From Dipetalonema caudispina (Eukaryota; Nematoda; Chromadorea; Rhabditida; Onchocercidae), in assembly GCA_013365325.1 (NCBI GenBank), contig JABVXV010000267.1, positions 1 through 64,000 of the forward strand: 64,000 nucleotides of DNA. The letters are read 5' to 3'. Shown piece by piece: positions 9,786 to 24,634 of the stretch (the first letter of the stretch is position 1; each line of letters begins with the position of its first letter). Made by a program: the position numbers and the translations under genes. Under the pieces are notes generated by a model, which was not told the origin of the DNA, searched no databases, and saw nothing but the letters and a program-made list of their open reading frames with translations.

Positions 9786-12700
9786 GACATATATTTTTGA
9801 TAAAATTTGAAACTTCAAAGAAAGGATGTATTTATTCTATACATATTAACCTGTTGATGAATATTTTCATAAACATAAATTCTATGGAAATGATATCAGA
9901 GAGGAACAAGTTTATTAGAAGCTTCAACAAATGCAAAATCGATTTTCTGCTTATTTCAATCGAATGCATTAATTGATATGATCATAGTGATATAGCTTTT
10001 GAAATAAATAATTCATAATTATTTCGATCATAAAATGGTTCCCTTTCCAATAGAAATATATTCTGCAGCATATATCATCACTAAAATAGCCGTTAAAGTG
10101 CATTGTAAACAGTCAAAGTTGCACAAACATTAGCATTTTAAAATGTTGACATTGATGAATAACTAAATAAATAGTAATAACACAAAATCATTCAATTGTA
10201 CCAAAATAAAAATGCCAATATTACCGATGAAATGATATTTTGCCGAAAAATGCAGTATTTTGAATGCATTATTTTCTGATGTACTCTACTAATCGTGCAT
10301 ATGTAATTTGTACAAATTGTAAGACAGTAATGATTTTTGTGAAAAAATATTGAAATTTACAGGTTTGATTATGTTAAATCTGTATATTAAAATAGATGAC
10401 AATTATTATATTCTCAAATTCGATGAAATTTGAGAAAAATTTTTTAAATATAAAAAAATTTTTCCTTTTGAATATTAAAAAATTCAATTTAGATGTTGAT
10501 TCTTCCTATCATCAAACAATATGAAATTCTATTATATGGGAAATATTTCATTTCAACAAGCAGGCAAATTTCATCCGATTTTTCCATGCATCTTTGCGTA
10601 TCTCATTCATCATAATCTGAGAATTGAAAAAAAGTAGGCAAAGGAATTAGAGGATTGAAATTTTGAAAAAATTTTTTCACTCGAATTTTAAAAGAAAAAA
10701 GAAAATTCAAGAAAATAATTCCATTCCTATTATTCTTTCTATGGTTTAGCTCATAAATTTACTCTTTTTTTTTAGCAAATTCATCCAATTAAAATAATAT
10801 CACAAACGATAATTTGTTATCCTATAAAATTATTTCTGGTGATGAAAGGAAGGTGAAATATTTTCCCTTCGTTTAAAAAGAATTCAAACAGATAACTTTC
10901 AGTAAGACATGATATTGCAATTTGCTAAATTGAAAAGAAACTTTAATCGTTTTTTTTTTCCTTCAAACAAAAAAAAAAAAGAATGGATGTAAAGATAAAA
11001 ATTAGTGTAATACACAATTGGCATGATTCAATCATTTATAAAAAATGGCTAAATAAAATATTTATGACAGTGATTTCTTCAACATTTATAATTTTTCCAA
11101 TCCTGAAAACAAGCTGATCTGCTAAGTAGTCAGTAATCGAAAATTTCGAATAAGAAATGAACAGGATGTTAATTCGTTTTTGAATTATGTGCTGTATCAA
11201 TTCCAAATTATTAAATCACCTGTGGAGTTGCTATTTTTATTAAAAAAAAGAAATAAAAAAGAAAATTTTGACATTGTTGTAATTAGAGAATGCTTGAAAC
11301 TTTTGTTAACTGCATTTTTTTTTTTTTTTTCGAAATCGATTTCTCATCTTGCTTATTTTCTAATTATAAATATTCATTTATTATTTGCAAAATTCCGTCG
11401 ATCTCTTTTATCATTAGTTTATATATTCATCAATAATGTTGAGAAGGGAACTTTTCAAATTTTTTAAATTGAAATCTAATGTTTTATCTTCCAACAAACT
11501 CTTTTTAGTCACAGCAGCATAAACATATCACGTCATGGTTAAAATGAAATACTAAAACTCTAATTTTTGTCTCAGTGAAAAGTTTCAAAAACAATTTGCT
11601 TACTATATTAATTCTACATTACTGTATCATTTATTTATTATTCACAATGAAATTGTTATTTTTATGAATGATTATTTAAAAAAGAAAAATTTTGACAATG
11701 AAGAAATTTTTATTATCAAAAAGAAACGATGGTTGGATTTGGAAAATTTTTATATTTCTATTATCACACATTAATCCATTTCTTATAGATTAGGAAAGAG
11801 AAATATTTCATCTATTTCTGTCCTTTTTATCCATAATTGTTTGATTCATCGATAGATGCTTTTTACGTTTTTCACAATAATGTTTCCTAACATTGAAGAT
11901 GGAATTTTTTTTTTCCTTAAAATGTTTGAAAAAATTTAACAATGAATAATCGTATCAAATTTTTATCAGATGAATAGAGAAAAACAAAATAGTAATTTCG
12001 TCATTCTCACATAATCACAACAGTAAGTACAATGATAACATTAACAAAATTAATATCACAAGAAGATATAACTTTCAATTTCAAGTTACAGGTTTATTTG
12101 TTGAACTGTATTAACCGAAATCATCTATGATCATTTATGAAATTCAAAAGAATGCTATGTGGGAATTCAAGAGTAGAATCAATATAGTTACTACCATTCA
12201 ATTCAATGAGAGTGGGAAACTTTTAGATATGCGTGAAATCTGAAAATTAAATTTTCAAAGTTTTAATTTCACTCTCTCCTTAACCAATTTCCCTTTGAAA
12301 TAAATAATTGCTAAAATTAGTACAAATACCAAAAATGCAATGAACAGCAATAAAAATAAGATTGGCAAAAACAGCTATAAATTAGCTGATGGTCATGCAA
12401 TAGTGAGCCAATTTCATTCTTTACATTATTTGCCCTCTGAAAAAAAAAAAAAAAAAAACTCTTGAATGTTGAAAAATAAAATTTCAGAAATTTCGATAAT
12501 TTGATTTTTGTCAGTCAACATTGTCATAACAAATTTAAAATCGAAAAAAAAAAATTTAAGGACACGGAAGAGTTTACAACAATAACCTGTGATTTGATCA
12601 CTCATACAAAAACTTTGCCCGTTAAAATGTTGAAATTCTTGCAGTTTGTTTAGATATAAATCCGTCATGCTTCAACAGTATTTTATTAATATTCCCAATA

Positions 12701-12837
12701 CTTGTCAAAACTTTTTAAATGAGCTTTTGACGGAAACTGTAGAAATTATATAGGATTTCCGGTTATTATAGTGAAATGAAATGTAATGAAGTGAATGATG
12801 CAAATAATATCTATTTTAAAAATTTGTTTCTATCATA

Positions 12838-12878
12838 TACTTGGCTAACCATAAGTCTTCATGTACTTGGCTAACCAT
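12838..12878. repeat. Direct repeat of a 15-bp word
   Basis: TACTTGGCTAACCAT occurs twice, starting at 12839 and 12864, with the second copy directly preceded by CATG. The word is less AT-rich than its surroundings. No function is evident. Confidence 0.7.
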
Positions 12879-15800
12879 GCATGAATTTAAATATTCTAAG
12901 CCATACATTTTAAGCCAATGTTGTTGTTCACCATAAATACTATCAAAGTTACTGCTTGATAAGTAGTGTTATTTTTATTATAACATCTGTCAAATATGAT
13001 GAAATTGGATGAAAACAATGTTTTTTATCAAATAAGGCACTGATACCTTGGCTGTACAACGAATATTTTCAGCCAAGATAGTTGAGCCAATTCTCTTTTA
13101 CATTCTCAATCCATTTCAATAAATCAATTTTTTTTTTTTCTGAATAAAATAAACACACACACATACACATTATTAGTGAATGATCTATTGAAATGTTTTT
13201 TAATTTTACTAAAAGGAAGTTTAATCTATCAATGAAAGATAAGTAATTTAGCTATTCTCTTAAGTTACTAGCTAATTTATTTTCCACGATATACTGCAAT
13301 GTAACGTAATATCAATGTAGCGTACGTGATCGCGTAATCGTGAAAGATGATAGTGAAGAAGTTTATGTAAAATTATGATGAATACTCTCTTGTATGTATC
13401 ATTTATTCAAATATTATTCTTTAAGAAGATTGATAATATATAGTGAAACAAATGAAATTTGCTAGCTTAACTATTGAATTCATCGAAGAAATGATGGGGA
13501 AAATGGAAACACAAAAAAAAAAATTAAGAAAAATAAAATTGTGGGAAGCAATGATAGAGCTATGAAATTGAGACCTGCAAGAAATTTTTACAATTAGCTA
13601 AACTTCAGGCTTCATTTTTATCCCTTTATCCCCTTTGGCATATTGCATTTCTTTGCTTGTTTACTATAATAAGGCTTCTTCTTCTTCCTGGCTTGATGAG
13701 CCCATTCACATTGCGTAGTAGAATAAACTTAGTGCAAAACACTAGGACCATAAATAATCCTTTTACTTTAATTGTCAGAATGACCATCAATTTTAATTTA
13801 TTATTCATTTCAGTCCATTCAAATATATTATGCTACTCTAGCTTCATTCATTAATAAAATTAAATCAGACATTTTTTTTTTTTTTTTTTTTTGTGAAAGT
13901 GTAACAAAATTTCGGATTATTCTGTAACCATTTTATTCGATATGTAATAATGTTGGAAAGTTATTGTTGGAAAGTTGGTAAATGTAATTTTGTACATAGT
14001 AATTATGGATATATTATTGGAACATTTTCAAATTTTGGAAAAAAAAGTGAACAATTAAAGTGAAATTATTCGTATGATCTTTAAAATCTAATATATTTCA
14101 CATTGAAATGTATAATTCAGTTCATTCAATCAAATGAAATCACTTGTGTGACCATTAACCTAACATATTTTACATTGTTACATGCAAATTATTTACTCAA
14201 ATGATTAATATACAAATTCAAATTTGGATCCTATGAGTTATATTTACATTATAATTAAAGCAATAAATAGCAATAATAGGCTATTTGTCTATTTGTTTAA
14301 GTGAGAAATGAATTAAATTCAAAAAACTATTCCTACACTATTTTTATCATTTAAACAGCTTTCATTCTTGCCAGATGTTCCATTCCGTAAGTTAATATGT
14401 CTATCATAGTCAAATATCTCACATAGATACAAAACCATCCATCTATTCATACACACACAAGCATGCATGCTTGCATTCATGCATGCATGCACTCATATAT
14501 GTATGCTTTTTTTTCCGTGCAAATATAATTATTATTTTATATTTTGAAAAGAAGAATTAATAATTGGTAGCGAACAGCGAACGGATTGATTATGTTAAAA
14601 AGTTAGCGAACAAAAATGTCAACAAAATGACGATGACAACAAGTACACTGCAGTAATTTTGTAAATCAATTATAATTGGTTAATTAACAATGTAAATTGA
14701 TTCATAATAACAGGTTTGAAGTTGTTTGTGTTCAAATTAAATTACTGATTGTATCATTTCTTTTTTTTTTGTTCCCATCTTTCAGATGTTTATTTTCATT
14801 TTTTGAATTTATAAATGAAAACTTTTCCAGTTTGTCCAATTTTTATCTAAATTTAAATTCTTATTGTATATTTTGTTTAACATAGCTTCTCAGCTGCACA
14901 GATTACCGTTTAATTTCGCTTCCAAATTTTCTGCTAAAATTCAAGCTTTATGTTCCAAAGCAATTTTTTTTTTTTTTTAATCATTTTGCACTTTATTGAA
15001 GTTTATTATTTTTCCTCAAATAAATGATTAAATTTAAAAAAAAGAAAAATGTGATATATTTATATATATGTGTATATATTAAAATTGATTGATAAATGTA
15101 AAGCATTTGATTTATAAGTATCAATAATTCAATAGAGCTAGAAAGTAAGCTATGAAAAGAGCTCTTCGAAATTAACAAATATTATTTAATAAAAACTTAT
15201 TAATCAATAAATATCGTACCAAATAATATCTGTTGAAATCATCGATTTCTTTGAACGACTAGATATTAGACTGTTCTCTTAGTCTAATAATCATGATTAT
15301 GATAATATGGCTTATTACATTCTATTAATAATGCTTATCATAGAGATTAGCTGAAAAACTTACTCCTACTACTTTACAAAAAAAAAAAAGAAAAAAAAGA
15401 TGAAAACTATTAGGTTCAGATAGCTTCAGATGCTATCCTCATTTTCATTTCTTACATTTTTTAAAATTTCCTATAGTTTAATTCATTCAAATGATTCAAT
15501 TAATTGCAGTATTTTGCATAAAGTGTAAATAAATTGATCAATTCTGAACTTTATCATCAGTAACTAATTATACTTGAAGCAATTTCGATCAATTCGAACA
15601 TCGTGTTTTACTTGGTAAAAGTCCGATTCATTAAAGTTTAGATGGATATTGTTGTAGTTTTCAACGTATCATGCATTGTGTTGAAATATCTGAATGATGC
15701 GCAAAGCATCGATAAAATACAAATCTGATTAAATTATATTTTTTCTATTTTTTTTTTTTTTTTTTAAAGCACAATAAATAAATAGGATAGATAATAGCAA

Positions 15801-17656
15801 ATATTTGTCTTGCTGCTAATTTGTGAGCCTCATTAAGGAATATCGGATAATCGATTACGGCTTTTTTTTTTTTTTTTTTTTAGAATTACAAATGTCTATT
15901 AAGGCTAAAGGTTACACTTCTCAGCTTTTCACTTCAATATATATTAATTAATTCTCATACGGATGCTTAAACAACAAATAATATTCAAATCATGTGGAAG
16001 AAATGTTAAATAAGTTAGTCAAAAGTAAATTGTATCTTTATTTCTGCATTGCATTCACTCATTAATTTTTTCTGTATTGGAATATTTAATTGGTGCAAAT
16101 GGCATGTGGTAAATTCTGCAAAATAAGCGCCACTCCTTTCTCTGCTTAACTTCTTATTCTAACTTATTTCATACCTTAGAATAAATTTATTAAGTTAGAA
16201 AAATTAGACAGAGAAAGACTGAAATGAAATGAATTTAATTAATTTTCGCATGTCAACAACGATATTAATTCATTCGTGAATAAAATGGTAAATGTTATAA
16301 AAATCATAAAGGATTTTACCAAGGCATTATTACACATATTTGCTAAATAATGAGAGCTTTGCTGTTCTTTTTTCTTTTTTTTCTTTTTCAACGAGAAATT
16401 TTTTTTCCAAAAAAAATATGCGAAATTTTTTAATGCTAAATAAAATAGAAAACTTTGTGAAATTTCAAATAGCTGTATTAAAAATTTAATCGCATCAAAT
16501 TTTACAGCTGAATAAGAGATGGAAAATGTGATTCATAACATGTATAAGCATATATTTTTGTAATGCGTCAAATATTGATATGGTCATCGGTTTTCAAATG
16601 TGATATAAGTCAAAGGTTAGTTATTTCTTCCTTTTTTTTTTCATTTCAAATGAGAAATAATAAAATTGCAATATATAGGTTCAACGTATCCAAAGGTTAA
16701 ATGATAATCAAATCAATGAGTCGATATTTGGCATGAAATTAATTTGCTGATCGATTGATATCGTTTATGCTACATATCATCATATTGCTAATAATTAATT
16801 ATCATTATGTACTTGATAGAAATTTGCATAAAATATTATAAATAATATAATTTTGCTTCAGTTTTTGACTAATCTCTAAATGAAAAGAAAGGAAAAAAAA
16901 AAAATTAAATCTTTCGAAAACTTTTTTCATACATATTTCTGTTATTGAGATCATAACCGCTTCCTTTATCATTTGTGCTCTCGAATTACTGAATTTATTG
17001 ATAGTATATCGAAAAACAAATCTCCTTCCTACTTTATCTTAACTGATAAGAAAAATTGTGTAATTAATCATAAAATGAAACATTCCAGTAATTATCGTAA
17101 TTTTTCTTCAGTATTTTCTTGCATTTCAGTACTAAATATTACTACTTCAATTCCAGCAATCAATTATTTAATATTTAATTTTTTATTTCTTAATAGTAAA
17201 TATTTTTTTTTTTTGTAGTAAAAACTTTCATCAATTACTATCAATTGTTATCAAATTGTTATTCTCAATATTAACAACTATTGATGTAATCAATATCATA
17301 TCAATGCGCACACTTTTATTATTAGCGATAAGATATGAAATCAAAAAAATCACTGATAACTTATCGAAGAAATTTACTCTTCTCATATAATTTTATCGTA
17401 ATTTTTAGAAATGATTGCTGTAGTTTATTATTAACACTAATAATAATTTTCATTTCTTTTTCACTCTCAATTAAAATTGTTCAATCCTCCTTTTTTTTTT
17501 TTCTACTCATTCAAAAATTAATAAAATAAATTGTTTAAGTGAAATGAAAGAACTGTAAAATCAATGCATCAAAATTATAAAAATTACGCAAAGGCTTATT
17601 TAATATCTGCCTGTTAGCTTAAAGCTTCCATTGATATAATAGCACCATAACAACGA

Positions 17657-17783
17657 CTTTTTTCTTTCCTCCTCCTTTTCCTTCTCCATTTCCTCCTCCT
17701 TCTCCTCCTCCTCCTCCTCTTTTTCCTTCTCCTCTTCCTTCTTCTTCTTCTTCTTCTTCTCCTTCTTCTTTCTTTTCCTTCTC
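17657..17783. repeat. 127-bp homopyrimidine tract (CTT/CCT)
   Basis: Almost uninterrupted C/T on the plus strand (one A), the classic composition for intramolecular triplex DNA. The minus-strand Lys/Glu-only reading frame is a by-product of the repeat. Confidence 0.9.
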
Positions 17784-18902
17784 AAATCTATCCTTTATGT
17801 ATATCGTTTTAGGCGCTTTTTAGTAAAGAAATGCTTGATTTGTTTTTGCCTTTTCTCGTTATATCATTCATAAAAAAAAAAAAAAAAAAAAAAAATGAAA
17901 AGAAAAAAACGAAAAAAAAAAAAGAAAGAAGTATCATCAATTTATTGGAATTTTTTGCTTTCCATAAATTTTTGCTTCTTATGAAAATTTCAAATTTTCA
18001 TTAAATTTAATCATTTAAATTCATTTCATTTCAGTAATATTTCACAGATTTTAGTATAGCATTTTTTCTAACATATTTAAATAGCTATATTAAATTGATT
18101 ATAATTAGTGATCAATTATTTAGCTAAAATATCGTGAAGTATTAAGTTTATCATTCATTACGATAGAGTTATAATGTGCCGAAAAAGAATTTATTTTCAG
18201 CAATTCATTTCAATCGATCATCTATGGTCATTTTTATATGCTTTCTGTCTTCCTATTTTAATATGACCGTCAAATTTTACCATATTGAATTCATCTCTTT
18301 TTTGACAATTGTTTAATTCTACGTCGAAAAACTTCGTCAATTTTTTTTCTTCTTTTTTTTTTTTTTTTCTACCATTTCATCATTGTGTGAGAAAAAAATA
18401 AATAAAAGTACATGTATAAAAGAAATTTTTCGATTGATATATGAGAATGTAAAATTGAAACCTTTTATGATAATATTTTTGAAATATCAGCTTAGACGAG
18501 GAAAGAAATAAATTGTTGAATTGAATTGAAAATAATTGCTATTTGCTAAGTAAGCACTTTCCTTAAAATCTTTTAATTAATATGGAATTTTTTTTTTTCG
18601 CTGAAAGTTTGAATAATTTCAAAATAATATGGAATATATTACTTTCAACAATCTATATCATTTGTCGTTCTACTAAATAATATATACTTTTTAAAACTAT
18701 TATTGAAAGGTGAAATAATCAAATAGAAAGAGAGAGAGAGACAAATGCAACTATTACTGAGAAAAAAAAAAATTATTGCACCAATAATTCCTTCTGATTT
18801 TTTTCTTCTCTCTCTCTCTCTTTCTCTTTATTTGCTAAATTAAACAAATAATTAATAACTATTAGTTGAAATGGATCATAACAAAATGTTTATCCTAATT
18901 AT

Positions 18903-18941
18903 TTTGTAAAACGCTGCTAATTATTAGCAACATTTTACAAA
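18903..18941. repeat. Symmetric palindrome with internal loop
   Basis: TTTGTAAAA-CGC-TGCTAAT-T-ATTAGCA-ACA-TTTTACAAA: 9-bp and 7-bp perfect stems separated by a symmetric 3x3 mismatch. It lies in the intergenic region. Confidence 0.75.
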
Positions 18942-21725
18942 TTGTAATTTTCATTTTTTCTTTCTTTCTTTCTTTCCTTTTTTTTTTCTTTTTTTTTTTA
19001 AATCAATTAAGTGATATTTCTGTTCTTTTATTGACTTCAAACTATTTTTTACAATGATTTGAAGTGAAATGAAGTAAAATAAGATAGTAAAGTGTTTATT
19101 AGCTAATTATTTCTCAACCCATTTTCTATTCTATTAAGATGAACATGAAGAAATGATAAATAATTCTTGTTTTGTCTAAAAATTTTGGTAAATATTTCAA
19201 TTAAAACAAAAATAATTTTTTCAAAATTTAATGCTAAGAATGAATGAATCATCTGGAAGCGATGATCACTTACATTTGCTAAATGAAAGTTATTTCCAAA
19301 AATACAACAAACCATTGAAGCTTTCTCGTTAATCAAAAATGCTTCTCACACTTTTTTCCTTCTTTTTTTTTCACTTTTTTTTTCTTTTCAAATTTATTGT
19401 TTTCATTTTGAATGTTTAATATGGGACAATTTTTTGAATAACTATAAGTATGTTAAATGTTTCAAAATTAATGTAATTCTCCTACGTTACATTACACAAA
19501 AATAATTTTGACATTTTCGGCATTCTTTTTTTTTTTTATTACTTTCTTCTTTTTACATTATTATATTGTTTAAAATTGTGCGCAAAAGGTGTGAAAAGTT
19601 TTTTTTTTCACGGCAAAAAGGGAGAAAAAGTGTAAACTATCAGATCGGAAATGATTAAAAGATAGAAGATGATGTTTAAGATATGAAATCAAAAACTTCG
19701 ATTAGGATTACAAAAAGCTTTAGAAGTTGTTATTAGACAATATGTTATAATTGATTTCATTTTATGCTATATTATTAATATATGCAAAAAAAAAAAAAAA
19801 AAAAAAAAAACAAAGAGATCATAAATTTCATTTTTTTAAGATCAATTATTGTTTTTAAAAAAGCACAATTTCAAAAATAAATTACTAATTCTTTTCCTTC
19901 CTTTTTTCTTCCACTTCTTCCTCTTTCCTGAAATGTAAATTATAATTAAAGGGCAAATTTATAATAATATTTACTTCCCTAAAAAAAAAAAAAAGAATAA
20001 ATATGTGAAATTAGCAAAATAAGCAAAGAATAAGTAATTATTTATCGTATTTATTATTTTTTTAAAAGAAAAAAAAAATTTTTTTTTTCTTTGCTTTGAA
20101 CCAACAAATATTTCCACTTATTTTTCTGAGAAAAATAGTAATAATTAACATAAATTTATTATTAATCAATCTTATATATTTTCTTTCTTTCTTATACCCT
20201 TTCTTTCTTCTCTCCTTTCTCCATCCGATTGATTCATTAAAATAAGAAATCAAGGAAAAAAAAAGAGCTCTTTTTATCATTTGTTAATTGGATATATGGA
20301 TATTATGAAATACCATTATCATGTATTTCAGTTTTCAATTATTGGGAAGATGATATTGATGTTCGATTTGATTTATGTTAGGAATTATTTTTATGCTTAT
20401 TTCTCATTTATTCTTTCTCCTAAATAATAGTATTAGAATGAAAAATACAATTTCAGTACAAATATATATGTATATGATATCAGCATTTTTAATCATTTTC
20501 TTTTTTTTTTTTTAAAAAAAAAAGCGAAAAAAATAACAAATCTTTTCCTATTGCTACGACATTTCAAAAAGTAATAGTAATACTTTACCTATGTTGTAGA
20601 ATTATATAATTACAGTTTTAGGTATTGATCGTTTTGTTGTCTGATAAGTTCCATCATTTCATTTCATAATGTATCCGGATCAGGATGTGTGTGTGTGTAT
20701 GTATGTATATATGTATTTTCATACTTAGCATCTTTTTAATGATATTTGATATGTGTAATAATATTGTTGAAAATTTCTTTTAAAATCATATCAAGCTAGT
20801 TTTAGTCTCAATACGAAATAATTAATCTTCCGGTATTTTAAAATTAAAATGAAATAGAGTTTGATAAGATTTATCCATAATATACTAACAATATAATAGC
20901 AAAAATTAACATACAATATGTTTCATTTAATAATGAATTCATTCGGGAAAAATAACTTGAAAAATTTTTTTTTGATGATTATATTTCAAAATTATGTGCA
21001 AGACAAACAAATCAAAAAAAAAAAAAAAAAAAAACAAAAAAAAAGCACATTTATCTGTGTAAAAGTTGAATAGTTTGAAAAATATTGGAAGATTATTTTC
21101 TGAATGTTACAAATTCGGAACTGCATGAAAATATTGGAGAAATAAATGAGTATGATATTATAATTTCATTTATATCATTCATTTGAATTAAATTATAATT
21201 GTTGTGAAAGAAAATTAATAAATTTGTAAGATTTAAAATTTAACTTTAAAATAGAAATATAAATGTTATGATCAGATATATTTAAACATACTAAAATGAT
21301 CATTTACTATAAAAATTATTCGCATCTTATGGAAAGTTTAAATTTAAATGTATATTTTAATTTGAATTATATTTCAATAATAATTAAAGATTATTCCCAG
21401 ATGATAATGTGTAATATTGTTAATATGAAATTTAAAATATCCTAAAAGTACTCGTAGTTATAGTCATCGTCATCGTGATCATCGTTTTGTTGTAGTAGTA
21501 TGATGGGAAATAATATTTGAATGACTTAAATTATTTGCATAAGCAAGAAAGAAGATAAAGTGAAATAACGATATGAATGTAAAATTTGTCTTTATGGATG
21601 ATTGTGGAATAGTTTTTGCTTACTTAATAGATTGATTGTTAGATATATATATACATATATATCCGGTAGCTGTCAATAGATATTCCAATTCAATCTACCA
21701 TCAGCCAATCTTGCTTTCTCAATTT

Positions 21726-21762
21726 TTTTTTTTTTTTTTTTTTTTTTTCTTTTTTTTTTTTT

Positions 21763-21807
<45 letters not shown>
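21726..21807. repeat. Interrupted poly(T) tract of about 80 nt
   Basis: T runs broken only by single C and A residues. It is one of several tracts of this size in the window; the Phe-rich frame across it is not a gene. Confidence 0.9.
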
Positions 21808-21809
<2 letters not shown>

Positions 21810-22307
21810 AATTTTTTTCATCATCAATTTCCACCTCAATTCTTCATTCTTTTTCAAATATTTATTCCATTTTTCAATTCTTTATTTATACTCTTAATTT
21901 TGGTAATTATTTCATTGTATTTTATATATTTTATAAATGATTGTTAAGTTTAAAATATAGGGTGCTTTTTTTTTTTCTTTATTATTAATTCCATGAAAAG
22001 ATATGTCAAACAATGTAGAAATTTCAAATTTTTTTTTTTTTTTTTTTTGTAAGATTACGCTTTTTAAATTAATTACAAATAGTATTATATAAGTATCATC
22101 TTTATGTCATTCATTATATTAAATTAATAATTAATTAAATGTATGTAAAATGATAAGTTTTTTTTATCATCTATAACGTTGCAATTGTATTTGAATATTT
22201 TGCTCACCGAGGTTTTACATTTAATTTATCGTTATGTAATTAATACGAACCAAGATGCGAATAATTATTACATTATCAAATAATTTTACAATCTTAATAG
22301 TGAATTT

Positions 22308-22499
22308 ATGCATTCCGGAAAACTATGTCGCTATTTTATATTTCCAGTTTTGATCATTCTGTTTTATGATTATGGTATATCTAAGATTTTCAGTTTTCGC
22401 ATGATACGTATGCTTTTTGATTATCAACATGATGCTACAACATTTGATCATCTTTATAATGCTTACGGTGCTTTTCGATCACCATCAATTTTAATGTAA
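22308..22499 (+). CDS. Possible small secreted or membrane peptide (63 aa), unrecognised
   Basis: Single frame from ATG to TAA. The N terminus is MHSGKLCRYF then a hydrophobic stretch (IFPVLIILFYDYGI, about residues 11-24) like a signal peptide or anchor, followed by a mixed polar segment with RMIRMLFDYQHD and YGAFRSPS. Codon choice includes several C/G-ending codons, unlike nearby AT simple sequence. No family is recognised and no splice signals or neighbours support it. It may be chance. Confidence 0.2.
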   Translation: MHSGKLCRYFIFPVLIILFYDYGISKIFSFRMIRMLFDYQHDATTFDHLYNAYGAFRSPSILM

Positions 22500-22727
22500 C
22501 TCAAATGAATAGATACATGCTAACAACCGATCTTTTTTATTGGACGAATGAATTGCCCGCAAAATATTTCCGGTAATGGGCAAACCAGTTCCTATGTACT
22601 AATTAAAAGCAAATTAAACGAAGAGATGATGTTGATAGAATGCAAATATTTCTTCATCATCTCATTCATTTTGAAAATTTGAAATAGCATTAAAACATTT
22701 TGATAGAGTAAGGAAGAAAAAACAAAA

Positions 22728-22759
<32 letters not shown>

Positions 22760-23384
22760 GGAAGCAAACGAGTTCTGAGAAGGAACGGTACATTTTAAAA
22801 TACTTTTAGAGTGGAATGTGAATCTGTTAAATGGGGGAAAAAAAATAACATATTATTATGAATGAAGTAAAAAAAAAAAATGAGAAGTTTTTATTTTGGT
22901 GGAAAATTAAAACGAAAGTTGAAATTATTGTTGCATTTAGAGAGGACAGATAATGAGTTTTGGGATGAAGAGATTCATTGGAAAAAAAAAAAAAGGTAGA
23001 TGAAGATTCTGGGATGAAGAGATTGCTTGAGAGAAGCTTAGCAAGGATTCTGAGATGATGATATTCGTTGTTTGATTTGTTTATAATTCATTCAAAATTA
23101 TCGATAATTTGCAAGTGTTTCATTTCCATTTCATTTAGTAAGTTGATAAAAGAAAAATTGAATTTTATATTCATTTTATTCTTTACTTTTTTTTTTTTTT
23201 CATTATTCGTTTAACATTCATACGCGGCTTTTTTTTCACATTTCTTTTGAGGTGAATTGTTTTCGTATTCTTGAACGAATGAATATAAAAGAAAATTGAA
23301 AAAGTGAATTTAGAAATGCTAAAAGGTGCTTCAATGTTAATCAATAATTCTTTTTTTTTTTTTTTTTCCCTCCCCCCTCTCTAT

Positions 23385-23417
<33 letters not shown>

Positions 23418-23860
23418 CAATTCCATTATTCCATTTTAATGCATGATTCATTGGAGGAGTATTAGAAGTTTCGAAATTCTAATACTTACAAAGCATATGC
23501 AATCTTATTATGATGTAGTAATAACTTGTTAAAACAGCTGGGCTAATCTATAATATCGAAAATATGATAGGATAAAATTTGAACAAAATTTTGAATAAAT
23601 TTAAAAAATTAAAAAAATTTATCATTTTTTTTTTTATCACTTGAAACTATTTACTATTTGGACAGTACAAATGTTTCTATTCAATGTCTAATTTAACATT
23701 ATGCATTTATATCTTTTACAACAGTGTTTTTATTGTTTGTTCAAAAATAATTTAACATTTAATTGGTCTGATATGATATGATATGCTTGTAATTTTTGGT
23801 GAATTTTTTTTTTTTTTGTTTTTCTTTTTTTTTTTAAATTTCATTTTCTCTCAATTTTTT

Positions 23861-23902
<42 letters not shown>

Positions 23903-24079
23903 CAGTGTCAAATTGCTCAAATTTGGTAAGAGCGCTATTTTGTTGTTATATGTGAACGGGAAAAATTCCTTCATTCGATCACAAAGTGAAAGATTGTAAA
24001 ATCGCTATCGCTTTTCCTATCGTCATCCACACTATTAACAGTTACTATTGTCGTCATCATTATTATTGCTGCCACTGTG

Positions 24080-24095
24080 CTACTACAATTACTAT

Positions 24096-24137
<42 letters not shown>

Positions 24138-24256
24138 CACTAATATCATACTATCATTACCGCTACAACAACAACAACAATAACAACAACAACAACAACT
24201 ACTACTACTACTACTGCTACTATTACTACTACTACTACTACGACTACTACTATTAT
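24080..24256. repeat. Compound trinucleotide repeat (ACT)n-(CAA)n-(ACT)n
   Basis: Blocks of ACT flank a CAA/TAA block at about 24164-24200. It lies about 380 bp before the proposed PTB start exon. Poly-Thr/Tyr/Asn frames here are repeat artefacts. Confidence 0.92.
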
Positions 24257-24634
24257 CATTATCGCCATTTCTGTTATGTTTGATATATCATTCTTCTTCA
24301 AGTTGTGATATTTCTACTACATTCCATTAAATTTAATGTTGTACTATTTTTATTTTACCCAAGATCATCTGAATCAAATCTTTTCGATTTGAATAATTTA
24401 ATGAAAATATTTTGAAATTTTTAATTCAATAGCTAAGGTAATAGGACGAAGTATATTTTCGTTTGCTATATTGCTTCGTCTTCCTCTTCCTCTTCCAATT
24501 CTTTTCCCCTATAATTATTACTATTACCCTATAAGAATTAAACTATTCACATTTTTTGTTACCTTTTTTGGCAAAAAAGTAGAAGCACAAGTACGAAAAC
24601 CGAAAGAAGCTAACATTAACTTCGCTTAGTGGAA

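Larger units (their letters stand above)
6089..24634. other. Intergenic region between the divergent ACOT9 and PTB genes
   Basis: About 18.5 kb with no homology-supported exon on either strand. It holds the 5' flanks of both genes, many T/A homopolymers of 10-40 nt, a GT microsatellite (9713-9785), a 52-bp minisatellite (9302-9440), a pyrimidine tract (17657-17783), a palindrome (18903-18941), a TAC/CAA microsatellite (24080-24256) and a GC-rich palindrome with an E2F-like core (7841-7860). Distant non-coding or trans-spliced 5' exons cannot be excluded. Confidence 0.6.

Noticed and set aside
14450..14510. GCATGC-rich stretch as an RBFOX site cluster
   Set aside because: A simple TGCA/GCATGC repeat upstream of any recognised transcribed exon.
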